Shown: one piece after another, positions 48,941 to 64,000 of the stretch
Layout: every line of letters starts with the position of its first letter
How positions within the stretch are numbered: the stretch's first letter is position 1
Assembly: GCF_026914265.1 (NCBI RefSeq)
Contig: NC_069134.1
Location: 67,139,594-67,203,593 of the forward strand
DNA from: Mya arenaria
Lineage: Eukaryota > Mollusca > Bivalvia > Myida > Myidae
Length of the DNA stretch: 64,000 nt
Reading direction: 5' to 3'
The notes under the pieces: model-generated
The model's database searches: none
Seen by the model: the letters and a program-made list of their open reading frames with translations, nothing else
What the model was told of the DNA's origin: nothing
Position numbers and translations under genes: made by a program

Positions 48941-48985
48941 TTGGCTCACCCGATAAATTCCTCGGCCTCGCCAGATAAACTTCCA
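48941..48985. repeat. Single-arm fragment of the 24431 hairpin MITE
   Basis: 'ggctcacccgataaattcct' followed by 'cggcctcgccagataaactt' matches the right arm at 24504-24545; no left arm is present. Confidence 0.7.
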
Positions 48986-49084
48986 ATTCTCTATTTATAT
49001 GCTAAACCATCGAATATTTTTGCACAAATGTTGACACAATTGCCGCTGCATTAAGCGCTGAACAGGGCTTTGATTTAGCGAATG

Positions 49085-49295
49085 CTGTACATTTTGTGAG
49101 TGTTATGAATGTCGCAAATGTTTTAAATGATGTGAAATTCTCGAATGTCGTAAACGTTGTGAAAGTTTAATTGTCGCGAAAAACGTCAATGTTTTGAATA
49201 TTGTAATGGTCTTGAATGTTGCAAATGTCGTGAAAGTTGTGAATGTCATGAACGTTGCGAATGCAATGAAGTAAGTAAGTAAGTAAGTAAGTAAA
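49085..49295. repeat. Degenerate 9-bp minisatellite plus (GTAA)n
   Basis: Repeated 'gaatgtcgt/gaatgttgc/aacgttgtg' nonamers to about 49270, then a GTAA tetramer run (49270-49294). Confidence 0.8.
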
Positions 49296-49631
49296 TTGGG
49301 CCTATAAGTCACCTATATATCGGCTGTATATGGAGCATATTTCATGTAAAACATAAGTTGTTTGTAACAGTGCAGATATACAAACAATCAAGTACTATTT
49401 TACATAGCATCAATGACTGGAATTAAGACAACAATAATCAATCGAGTAAGTGCAATTATTGCAAAATGATACATTTAAGTGATAAATGCATTTCATACAA
49501 TGACTATGTCAGAAATATTATAAATATATAAAGATATTTAAGTGTACAATGTAAATGTGATATCAACAGTGATAATAGAGCGAATACAAATTTATCAACA
49601 CAATATAAGAAGTTAAGAGAATAGGACGTTT

Positions 49632-50035
49632 CATCTAAGCGTGTAAACTTTTACAATATATTTCGCTAATTGTCTGACATGGTTTTGCATTAAATGTGTA
49701 TTTTTTTCTAAATCAGACAGATTTAAAAAGTCATCTTTGGACAAAAGTTGTCCAAAACAGGTGGTTCTAATTACATCGTACACTTGACATTTGAGAACAA
49801 AATGACATTCGTTCTCAGCCTACATAATCTAGAGTCAACTGGTTCCCCTAAATAACGCCCAGTTGTAATTCGCAATGGAGGTATTGAGCAAGCAATGAGC
49901 GTTCGTTTTTTTCCTTAGTCCGAAGTTCAAATAGCTTTCACAGTTCAGTTCTTGTTTAAATTCACGATAAGTTCGTAGTTTTGGCATGGAACCTACATCT
50001 GCTGACCAAATGTTATTACTGTAGTGGTTTCGCAC
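49632..50035 (-). pseudogene. 3' end of a non-LTR retrotransposon RT polyprotein
   Basis: Minus strand: 49835-50035 encodes KLRTYREFKQELNCESYL, then FGLRKKTNAHCLL and ANYNWALFRGTS. After a short frame change, 49632-49815 gives ENECHFVLKCQVYDVIRTT and LAKYIVKVYT before a stop. The 'KLRTY..FK', 'R.t.HrL' and 'ENE-HF--KC--Y---R' phrases are the familiar C-terminal signature of animal LINE-type endonuclease/reverse-transcriptase proteins, including the CCHC-like terminal region. A 5'-truncated copy with at least one frameshift, as expected for LINEs. Confidence 0.7.
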
Positions 50036-50085
50036 AAGTGTTTGTACATTAGATATGCTAACAGGTAACTTATTGTTGAAAGTGT

Positions 50086-50320
50086 CACGGTCCCCCAGGT
50101 CTGGGGAATAGCCGGGACTTTGACTTCCGGTCCAGCCAACCCCGGGTAAAATCCCCGCCCTGCGGGGACGAACTGATGGTTAAACCCCGGCCAAATGCCC
50201 CCGCACCCCAGAGACTCTATATAAGCCCCAATCTCCGCTAAATCTGGCGCTATGACAAAACCACCGCGGTCACCCGGTCCCGGACCCGGGGGCCGTGGTT
50301 ACAATTGATTGGTGCATAAC
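50086..50320 (+). mobile_element. C-rich TIR MITE, copy 2 (left end missing)
   Basis: Begins inside the element ('cccccaggtctggggaatag'), continues with 'actttgacttccggtccagc' and 'gacaaaaccaccgcggtcac', and ends with the intact right terminus 'ggttacaattgattggtgca'. The left 25-bp terminus present in copies 1 and 3 is absent. Confidence 0.85.
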
Positions 50321-51655
50321 ATGCTTGTCCATATGAATGTTGCTCACAGTATACAATTGGTATGTCGCGAATGTCGTTTATACTTATAATTCAGTGTCGA
50401 ATGTCGTTTTTTCAACCAAATTCACAAAGTTGATCGGAGATGTTCATATTCACAAATGGTCGACTTGTTTGGAACTAAGATCAGCGCAAACGCAAACTAG
50501 AGAGGGTTTAGTTTTTTTGCGTTTTTAACTCCGGCGGTTGCTGTCTAATAAACACAGAAATTTTGTGGAACTTGTTTCTAATCTTCTTTATTTCATATTT
50601 GAAAAACACGCCTTAAAAGTATATACTATCGGCATTGAACTATCAGGGTCCTTACAAAAAGTATTTGATAATGGTAAACTGTTTTTTACAACACTGAAGT
50701 ATAATGAGATAGGTGACGTATTAAGCCTACATAAAAAGGCGAAAAATTAGACTTCTGTTTGTGCCGGCTGAGCACAGAGGTTATCTCCTATATTATAACT
50801 GGTTATATAGTTATTATGTAACGTCAGAGGGTCAGGCTAACAGGTGTTACGCTCAAATGGCGATTTTGTCGTCAACGGAAATATGTGTTGTTAAGTGCAG
50901 TATTTGGTAGTGTGAATCGAATTATGAAAACTTAATTCAGATTGAATAGTATACTTTTAAAGGTCCGCACTTTATAAATTTTAAAATATTGCCCCTTTTT
51001 AAAGTCGCAAACAATAGTATATGGTTATAGACTATCGAGATCATCCATATATCAAATATATTAAATATACTAGTACAATACACAACCCTTAATTGTTTAC
51101 CTAGTCTGTATTTGATAGAGGTTAAATTAGATCAGGTTTCTTCTTTTTAGAAAAGCACCTTATATCAAAATGACTGATATGACTACTTCATTTATTGAAC
51201 TATTCGGTAAACTCGTTAAACATTTCAAATGGATAATACTCTCGACGTCAAGATATATTGTGTCAATTTATAAATTGTGTAGGTTTTTGATCGTATTCAA
51301 TTTTTAAGATGTAATATAGCAGGAAAATAACGTCAATTCCCCGAAGGGAGCCCCATGAAATCAGAAGTTGTTTGGCAAAAACAGAGGTTAAACGACTATT
51401 CTACGGGTGGAATACCTTAAAGACTTTAAATATTGACATATCTGAAAAACAGTTAGAATAAATAATAAAGGTACAATAATCATGCACGGAATCTCCATTT
51501 GTCATTATACAAGTATGTATTTGCATTGGTTTTCTCCCGCTGGATAATAACGATAGCCTGAACGCTGCAGAGAAATGTTTCTTAGAAGAAATAAATCGAT
51601 TCTATAAAAGCAGTTCGGCGTTCTATTTTGGATAACTTTGATAAGTGATCAGTTT
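50321..51655. other. No gene recognised
   Basis: Two 63-70-codon frames (50337-50750, plus) lack motifs. The rest is AT-rich. Confidence 0.45.
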
Positions 51656-51660
51656 GTTCA

Positions 51661-51930
51661 GTTTGTCCGGTTAGCGCAGTTGCTAGCGCATTTATGAGCC
51701 ACCTCCCTTCTCACCTAGGTGACCCTGGTTCGATTCCAGGCCTGGACGCATGAGTGTTTTGTTAGTGGTCACTAAGCTGGACAAGTGGGTTTCCTCCAGG
51801 TTCTCCTTTGTACCCCACAATACAAGAACACTGTCTCGCGTAAAATCGTGCCAACAAGATTGACTTATATAATGCTGTTATAACTTGTTTCACAGTCGTT
51901 GAAAATTAAATATGTTTAAATTAATTTATC
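51661..51930 (+). mobile_element. tRNA-derived SINE, family 2 (full length)
   Basis: tRNA-like head with A box 'ggttagcgcagttgctagcg' and a canonical B box 'ggttcgattcc', then the central domain 'gacaagtgggtttcctccag' and a 3' part 'gctgttataacttgtttcac' ending in an AT-rich tail. The anticodon arm is mispaired, so it is not a tRNA gene. The truncated copy at 29050-29217 confirms the body. Confidence 0.85.
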
Positions 51931-52889
51931 AGCTTGTCTCTTTAAGCTAGTTTGCTTATTTTGGTTGAGGAATTTTTTCTATACAACTTGGCTACCTTTG
52001 ACCAAACCAATGAATTAATCATGCAGTGTTATACATGTGCATGGCAACTAAACACTTGCTCTATCACTCATCGGTAGTGAAAAGAAAATGAGCTGTCGGC
52101 ACTGCCTTGATGCAGCTGTATGGAGGCTGTTCGTTGTCAAAAGTCCAGACGTGTAATTCCCACAATGTGCTTCTTAATCGTACTAAATATCTCTAACATT
52201 TGTCAATGTAGACGTGCTATTTGTTGTTTCTATTCGTCAGTTTTTCCGTATTGATTTGTCATTTGTCATTATAGTAGTCAAAATGTATATTTGTCAGATC
52301 GACCCTGTATAAACTCACTAAAACATAGATCGTATAACTTGCCTCTAACAATATGATGATGTAATTTAGAAAGCCGAATCATGCATATGTAAAACTGCAA
52401 TCCTACAGTCGACACTTGCATTCGTAAAATGAACATTTGAAGTCCAACAATTCCAGGTTTACAAAAGTCAATTGACAAGTTCAGAAATACAAGGATAGAC
52501 GATTTCGCCTATACCTTATGTGGTAAATGTTACCGAAAGAAACGAAGGTGAATGGGCGGAGCTAACGAATCAGATTTTCTTTCGTTTTTTTCCGTCGAAT
52601 CAAGCAAGGGAGAGAACATCTTCGCCTACCTCCTGTAAATTCCCGGTTGTAAGTCCGAGTACTCTCTCTTTATTTCACAATAAAAACTAAAATTAACTTC
52701 ATCTTTTATTTTATTTTGACGATCAATGTTCCTAAATGGATTATAAATCACCATATTATTTAGTCAATTGCAGTTGGGTGTATCTGAGCTGGGCTCACGG
52801 ACCCAGATTTATACTGCCACTGTCAGTTGTTTTTTTTACTTATATACCCAAGCAAGCAAAAATTGTTCATTTATTTTATTTACAAGTGG

Positions 52890-53230
52890 ACCATGGGCGG
52901 GTTGTTCAGTGTGGGGGTGGGGGGGCTGTAGGACCTGTGTCCCCCAAGTTGGCCCGCAAGTAAACTTAAAGGTTATTTTTTTGTCAATATTTCTCAGAAA
53001 AAAATACTTAATTACGCCATAATGCACCAATTCAGACTAAAAATATTTAAAATATTCTAGGAGGAGTATCCCTAAACCCCACTTCCCACATTTTAAACAT
53101 ATGAATGTCATGCCCACTCGAGGGATCATGTCCAAAACGTTGTGCCCCTAAGTAACGCCCCTCTAACGCAAGTCCCTGTTCAAAACCTGCTCCAGCAAAC
53201 CCACGAAACTGTTGATGGACATCATAATGA
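52890..53230 (+). repeat. Dispersed repeat family copy (also at 15870 and 43795)
   Basis: Shares 'tgcaccaattcagactaaa', 'gaggagtatccctaaacccc' and 'agtaacgcccctctaacgca' with the complement of 43795-43990. Non-coding. DNA from 51931 to 52889 and 53231 to 53883 shows no gene. Confidence 0.55.
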
Positions 53231-53883
53231 TATCCACCTAGTTTTGTCTGATGTTATACATTTACTATCTTAATAAGCATGTATGGTGTAAACGTGTACT
53301 TTCAATACATCATTGAAACAAAATATCCATGTGGATGGAAGAACAGCCCTCCAACCCACTTGTGTCCCCCTGTTATGAATTACGGGATCTGCCATTGTGA
53401 ACCATAACAATCAAGTGGGGGATTTCAAGAACATGAAAAAATAGATATCGTGAGTCTAAGATTAGAAAAACAAACGCGCGATTTTTCCCCTCCAAAAGGG
53501 CTAGGTCCGCTTCACCTAAATGTGAAAAAAGCACTGACTGTTGAGTGTGGGTGGGGTATAAAAGGTAGCAGCAAGTAATAATTGTTTATTAGCAATAAAT
53601 TGACTTCATCATTAAAATACTTTATTAATTACCTATAAAATAATATTCGTTAAAGTATATTGTACGAGTTATATGAAGTTGTAATCTAAGTGTATTTCCA
53701 TACAGTTCCAGCTACCAGGTAAGAAACCTCTGGGGCGTCTTAGTGGATAATTTCAAGTTAATGAACATTTAGATTTTTTTCTTCGTAAATTTTAAATAAT
53801 CTAATATTACTTGCAATTTTAAACATTGCAAAAAGGCAAGAAAGTGTCCTCTATGGTAGAATTTAAAATAGTGTTTATAGTAA

Positions 53884-54060
53884 TTTAAAGCTGCACTCTC
53901 ACAGATTGACAGTTTTGACAACCTTTTTTTTGTCACAGACTCGGCTGATTTTGGCAGCAATGCTTTCTCAACAACCGACTTCCATTTCACCTGTATCGTG
54001 ATAGATATATCGTTTCTCTTAAGCACACGTGTTGAATTTATGATGCAATACCGGGATAAT
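53884..54060 (+). mobile_element. MITE-like fragment, 'taaagctgcactctcacag' terminus
   Basis: Starts with the terminus 'ttaaagctgcactctcacag' followed by 'attgacagttttgacaacc', also seen at 59430. No matching right end could be fixed, so the end is approximate. Confidence 0.5.
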
Positions 54061-55360
54061 GCATTTTAGTCTGGAGAATTTCGGTGAAATTTGCGGGTAG
54101 TTGGTTCGTCGAGTAACATGTTTTAGGAAATTCGGTTTTGAAATTGCATTTGTTTTCGTTAAAGCTGTACATTTTCTTAAAAATTGACACTAACTCTACA
54201 ATGAAAGTCCAAAAATGTAGAGTTTGGTTAAGATTTGATAAAGTTATGGCCTCTTAAACAGGGTCATGTCGGCAAATACATGGAAATTCAGGGTCAAGTC
54301 GTCACCCTTTACAAAGATAATAAAATATAAAAAAAAAAATATAACAAATTTTTTTGCCAATTTTCACAAGTGACAGTTACCACATCATATTCTTACTAAA
54401 ATTAGATAAAAAAAAAAAGGGACGGGGGCGTGATGTGTCAAAACAACGCAACCTGCCCCTGTGGTGATGGCACTCTCGAATGGTGGTGGCGCTGTCGAGT
54501 ATGTTTTGCGCCCGAAGTAACATGCATACTTAACGCTTTGGGAATGAATACAATATAAAGGTGGCTTTGTTTATCATACTTTTTCAATGCTTGTTATGCC
54601 CACGAGTACTGTACACGAAGTACCTTGACCAAAGTGTACACTAATTTCGAAAGCAGAAGGCTGGTGCCGCACATTTTACCATTAAAAGACTTCTTTCTTA
54701 ACCTAAGACATTTAAACAACGACTAATGTGTCGGGATGTTTGGGTTCGGAGAACGTTTACTTTTCGTAGAAGTTTACCTACATTTTCAAACATAAGTATA
54801 TGACTTTATTTATTGAACTTTTCGGTCTGAATATCAAATATTCTATTGTGTTAGTGAGAAATTGACTCCTTGTCCAATCATGGTGCAAGCATAAAATGTT
54901 TTCACAATACGCACTTGATGTTGAAATTTCATAGCGGTAAACGAAAAATTGATGAAAATATCGGTTATTGTAGCTGGAACGCAAAAATATGACATACGTC
55001 TCAAAATTGACGTCAGTGGCATGTTTTGAAGACTCGTAGTTTCAAAACTATTTCGAATATTGAAAAAGTAAAAACAGTTCCTAACTGGGCATATGCTCTT
55101 CTATTCGTATACCAATTTTCAGACAGTAACTCGAAAAAAAATTCATAGTCGCGTTCCACCTTAAAGTGTGTGCCTCTAAAATGAATCGAAAAAGGGGGAG
55201 AGAACGTATCACAACATGGTGAAGTAGTGAAATGTACGAGACAATGCATAGAGAATGAGACAGTTAGAAATAAACACACGTTCCCATTTATCATAATAAA
55301 TAGCTGAATGCACAATACACGACATTGAATGAGACAAAACGACAATGGGAAGGTTTTCCA
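54061..55360. other. No gene recognised
   Basis: AT-rich. The minus frames at 54778-54984 and 55013-55345 do not join to any neighbouring exon in phase and lack motifs. Confidence 0.45.
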
Positions 55361-59892
<4,532 letters not shown>

Positions 59893-61405
59893 CTGGAATG
59901 TAAATGAAATGTCAATAATTCCTGGCATTGTTAGAATTACACAAAACTTTTGCCTGCTAGAAACAAGCTTAAATCTACAGTTTCGCTCATGCTATCTTAT
60001 AGTATTGCGATTACTTTACACGATATAACATCAATATAAATTAACTGTGTGCCAATGATGGTTCACTCCACACTTCCGAATCATTAACAGTTTACATACT
60101 ATCTTCTAGATTTGACATAAAGTTTAAAGTGAGCATTGAAATAATTTTTTAAAAGAGCATCTAACTTTCCAAAAAAGATTTTTTCCTAAAATTGTTATAT
60201 AGTTTTCGCAAATTTAGTTTATTATGTATGTTTAATTAATTTCATCCTTTTCAGATTTCAGAAAATACAATACGAATAATAAAAAGTTATCTTAACTATT
60301 TTAACAAAAATATTACAAGAAATAATAATAACAGTAATATTTGTCTGAGTTTTATACAATTTAATCCTTTGCAACTAATAATGCCTTTCTTATAAAGTCA
60401 GAGCTCTATTTCTCATTCCGTTCGCACTGAAGGAAACCTAAGGTGAATATGAAGTTAAGAACGATACGCTTCCCTTTTTAAGCCCTGTTTATTTTCCATC
60501 ATTTCCTTGTTTACCGCGCGTATCAATCCCTGAAGGAGCGTTTTGAGTATATTGCCATTTTTTCATTCACAAAATACCGATCATGTGTCTGATATTGCTA
60601 ATTAGTAATTACATTTATTGTCAGTTGTCATAAATGATTAAGACTTTACATGTATATAGCATGTAAACAGACAGTAGAACGCATCCGATGTTTATAATTA
60701 CACTCCTACACGTGCTTACTCACAGTTCATCGTTGGTTGTATAACAATGGCCACACAACACAATTTGACATGAATCTCTCTTTTTAAACCAATATTTAAT
60801 ATATTGTGCACTTGTTATTCTTATACTTACACTGAATGACTTGTTCGTGTGTTGTTTAATTATAAAGAAAATAAACGTTAAAAGCCATTTCTTGGAATTT
60901 GTGTTTTACACAATGTTTGTAGTCAGAAAGTTTTTTTTATTTTTAAAAAAACAAGTGATTATAACATTCATTTAAAAAACCTAAAAGAATGGCATTTTTG
61001 TCAAAAACGCCTTATAATTGCAGACGCATCGGCGCTTTGATGACATACAGACACTACGATTGAGCTAGTTTTGTGTGCATTTATGTTTGTTGGACTAAGC
61101 GTTAGGGCTTTTCCTGTGTTATATTATATGAAAGGGGATTCTTATCCTGTAACACTGCTTCTAAATTCGAAACTTTTATGTGATGTTCTTTTCATCTAAA
61201 ACGCATACAGTAAGAAATTAAACGTAACAAAATAGCCAAGATAAAATAGCCAAGATGTGTTAATGCTCCAACAAAGTTCAATTTGTAAAACACTTCAATC
61301 AAACTTATAATGATAACAAAATAATTATTTGGAAAAAACAGTTTCAACAATGTAAAGGGTTGTGAGGCACTGTACCCCACATTCCTGACGTCTAGGTATG
61401 ACGTC
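59893..61405. other. Upstream of the CAP gene, nothing recognised
   Basis: A 5' UTR exon and promoter of the CAP gene are expected in or beyond this stretch but could not be located. No other gene seen. Confidence 0.4.
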
Positions 61406-61499
61406 AACATCAGTAAATCATTTGAATATTGATAACAAATGACGCAAATTCAGCGCCTGTGTCCTTTTTGAAAGATTCTTGCACATTATATATAGACGG

Positions 61500-64000
61500 G
61501 ATTTCACCGTCTAAGTCATTATGTAAGGGCAGAATTTGCACGGACTCAGCTATTATGTCAGGGCAGAATGGCACAGTCTCAGCAATTATATACGAGCAGA
61601 ACTGCACGGTCTCAGTTATTATGTAAGGGAAGGGTTGCACGGTCTCAGTTATTATGTAAGGGAAGGACTGCACGGTCTCAGTTATTATGTAAGGGAATGA
61701 TTGCACGGTCTCAGTTATTATGTAAGGGAAGGATTGCACGGTCTCAGTTATTATGTAAGGGAAGGACTGCACGGTCTCAGTTATTATGTAAGGGAAGGAC
61801 TGCACGGTCTCAGTTATTATGTAGGGGAATGATTTCACCGTCTAAGTCATTATGTAAGGGCAGCATTTGCACGGACTCAGCTATTATGTCAGGACAGAAT
61901 CGCACAGTCTCAGCAATTATATACGGGCAGAATTGCACGGTCTCAGTTATTATGTAAGGGCAGGATTGCACGGTCCCAGCCATTATGTAAGGGTAGGATT
62001 GCACGGTCCCAGCCATTATGTAAGGGCAGGATTGCACGATCCAAGCCATTATGTAAGGGCAGGATTGCACGGTCTCAGCCATTATGTAAGGGCAGAATTG
62101 CACGGTCTCAGCCATTATGTAAGGGCAGAATTGCACGGTCTCAGCCATTATGTAAGGGCAGAATTGCACGGTCTCAGCTTCTATGTAAGGGCAGAATTGC
62201 ACGGTCTCAGCCATTATGTAAGAGCAGAATTGCACGGTCTCAGCCATTATGTAAGAGCAGAATTGCCCGGTCTCAGCCATTATGTAAGGGCAGAATTGCC
62301 CGGTCTCAGCCATTATGTAAGAGCAGAATTGCCCGGTCTCAGCCATTATGTAAGAGCAGAATTGCACGGTCTCAGCCATTATGTAAGAACAGAATTGCCC
62401 GGTCTCAGCCATTATGTAAGAACAGAATTGCCCGGTCTCAGCCATTATGTAAGAGCAGAATTGCACGGTCTCAGCCATTATGTAAGAGCAGAATTGCACG
62501 GTCTCAGCCATTATGTAAGAGCAGAATTGCCCGGTCTCAGCCATTATGTAAGGGCAGAATTGCCCGGTCTCAGCCATTATGTAAGAGCAGAATTGCACGG
62601 TCTCAGCCATTATGTAAGGGCAGAATTGCACGGTCTCAGCCATTATGTAAGGGCAGAATTGCACGGTCTCAGCCATTATGTAAGAGCAGAATTGCACGGA
62701 TTCAACAATGGTGTAAAGGCACAATTGCACAAGCTCAGCTATTATGTAAGGGCAGAAATGCATGGTCTCAGCCATGATGTAAGGGTGGAAATGCACGGTC
62801 TCAGTCATGATGTAAGGGTGGAAATGCACGGTCTCAGCCATGATGTAAGGGTGGAAATGCATGGTCTCAGCCATGATGTAAGGGTGGAAATGCACGGTCT
62901 CAGCCATGATGTAAGGGTGGAAATGCACGGTCTCAGCCATGATGTAAGGGTGGAAATGCATGGTCTCAGCCATGATGCAAGGGTGGAAATGCACGGTCTC
63001 AGCCATGATGTAAGGGTGGAAATGCACGGTCTCAGCCATGATGTAAGGGTGGAAATGCACGGTCTCAGTCATGATGTAAGGGTGGAAATGCACGGTCTCA
63101 GTCATGATGTAAGGGTGGAAATGCACGGTCTCAGCCATGATGTAAGGGTGGAAATGCACGGTCTCAGTCATGATGTAAGGGTGGAAATGCATGGTCTCAG
63201 TCATGATGTAAGGGTGGAAATGCACGGTCTCAGTTTGATGTAAGGGTGGAAATGCACGGTCTCAGTCATGATGTAATGGTGAAAATGCACGGTCTCAGTT
63301 AGATGTAAGGGTGGAAATGCACGGTCTCAGTCATGATGTAAGGGTGGAAATGCACGGTCTCAGTTAGATGTAAGGGTGGAAATGCATGGTCTCAGTCATG
63401 ATGTAATGGTGGAAATGCATGGTCTCAGTCATGATGTAAGGGTGGAAATGTACTTTCTCAGCCATGATGTAAGGGCAGAATTGCACGGTCTCAGCAATTA
63501 TGTAAGTGCAGAATTGCACGGATTCAACAATGGTGTAAAGGCACAATTGCACAGCCTCAGCTATTATGTAAGGGCAGAAATGCACGGTCTCAGCCATGAT
63601 GTAAGGGCAGAAATGCACGGTCTCAGTCATGGTGGTAGGGTGGGATTCAACGGTCTCAGACATTATTTTAGGACAGAATTGCACGGTCTCATTCGTTATG
63701 TGAGGACTAACTTGTATGGTCCCAGTCATTATGTGGGACAGAATTCCACGGTCTCAGTCACTACTCGAGTGCAGAATTACACGGTCTCTGACATTATGTA
63801 AGGGCAGAATTGCACAGTCTCAGTCACGAAGTGAGGTCAGAATTGCACGGTCTCAGTCATTACGTGAGGTCAGAATTGCACGGTCACAGACATTATGTGA
63901 GGGTAGGGTTGCACGGTCACAGACATTATGTGAGGGTAGGGTTGCACGGTCACAGACATAATGTAAAGGCGGGGTTGCTCGGTCTCAGTCGTTATGTGAG
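61500..64000. repeat. 33-bp satellite array, runs off the right edge
   Basis: About 75 copies of a 33-bp unit ('ggtctcagccattatgtaag' + 'ggcagaattgcac'). Variant classes are grouped in blocks: 'gaaggactgcac' (61600-61820), 'gcagaattgcac' (61930-62700), 'gtggaaatgcac' (62760-63470), then mixed and more diverged units. Longer blocks are duplicated: 'gactcagctattatgtcagg' recurs after ~330 bp (10 units), and 'gattcaacaatggtgtaaag' recurs after ~830 bp (about 25 units). Because 33 is a multiple of three, 11-residue periodic frames of up to 471 codons exist on both strands; they are not treated as genes. Confidence 0.95.

Noticed and set aside
51661-51740. Possible tRNA gene
   Set aside because: A and B boxes are present but arm pairing is poor and the sequence continues into a SINE body shared with 29050-29217.
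61810-63243. 458- and 471-codon frames on opposite strands
   Set aside because: By-products of the 33-bp array; periodic 11-residue peptides on both strands at the same place.

Overview
The window looks like intergenic and gene-poor DNA from an AT-rich invertebrate genome, most probably a bivalve mollusc. That is an inference from genes with spliceosomal introns, tRNA-derived SINEs with a 'gtgggttttctccgggt'-type tail domain, several hairpin MITE families, very large satellite arrays, and protein types common in molluscs (an SLC5-like transporter, a CAP/SCP protein, a Cys-rich receptor-like ectodomain). Nothing suggests a prokaryote, and no rRNA gene, CRISPR array or bacterial operon is present.

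Layout. 1-6221: a 44/37-bp satellite with palindromic cores, in three blocks. Two blocks carry an almost identical ~820-bp non-satellite tail (1873-2692 and 3531-4350), and the third is inverted. 7388-11286: a ~3.9-kb DNA transposon with ~33-bp terminal inverted repeats around a decayed, intron-containing gene whose motifs (HIDNCVGRNKNN, HYSFDYAEQV) resemble a family of RNase H-like transposase-type proteins. 11561-15753: three exons of a Cys-rich extracellular protein resembling Mth/adhesion-type GPCR ectodomains; the 7TM part is not found. 17520-19405: a 55-bp satellite. 21900-30770: transposon remnants (gag-like, Ty3/Gypsy gag/RT/RNase H broken by a SINE, and an internally deleted pogo/Tigger transposase). 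31840-35710: a 63-bp satellite that is open in several frames. 37194-40915: two minus-strand exons of an unrecognised multi-pass membrane protein. 38208-38764: a large foldback element. 41055-43150: MITEs and a piggyBac fragment. 45589-47499: an intact, intronless SLC5-type sodium/solute symporter on the minus strand. 48388-54190: hairpin MITEs, a non-LTR retrotransposon 3' end and SINEs. 55361-59892: a five-exon minus-strand CAP/SCP-domain gene, reconstructed here with every exon phase consistent. 61410-64000: a 33-bp satellite that runs off the window.

Only three or four genes look functional or potentially so: the SLC5 transporter, the CAP protein, the Cys-rich ectodomain gene and the membrane-protein 3' exons. 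No shared pathway is evident. About 10 kb of the window is tandem repeat. Long reading frames inside the 63-bp and 33-bp arrays follow from a period divisible by three and are not annotated as genes.
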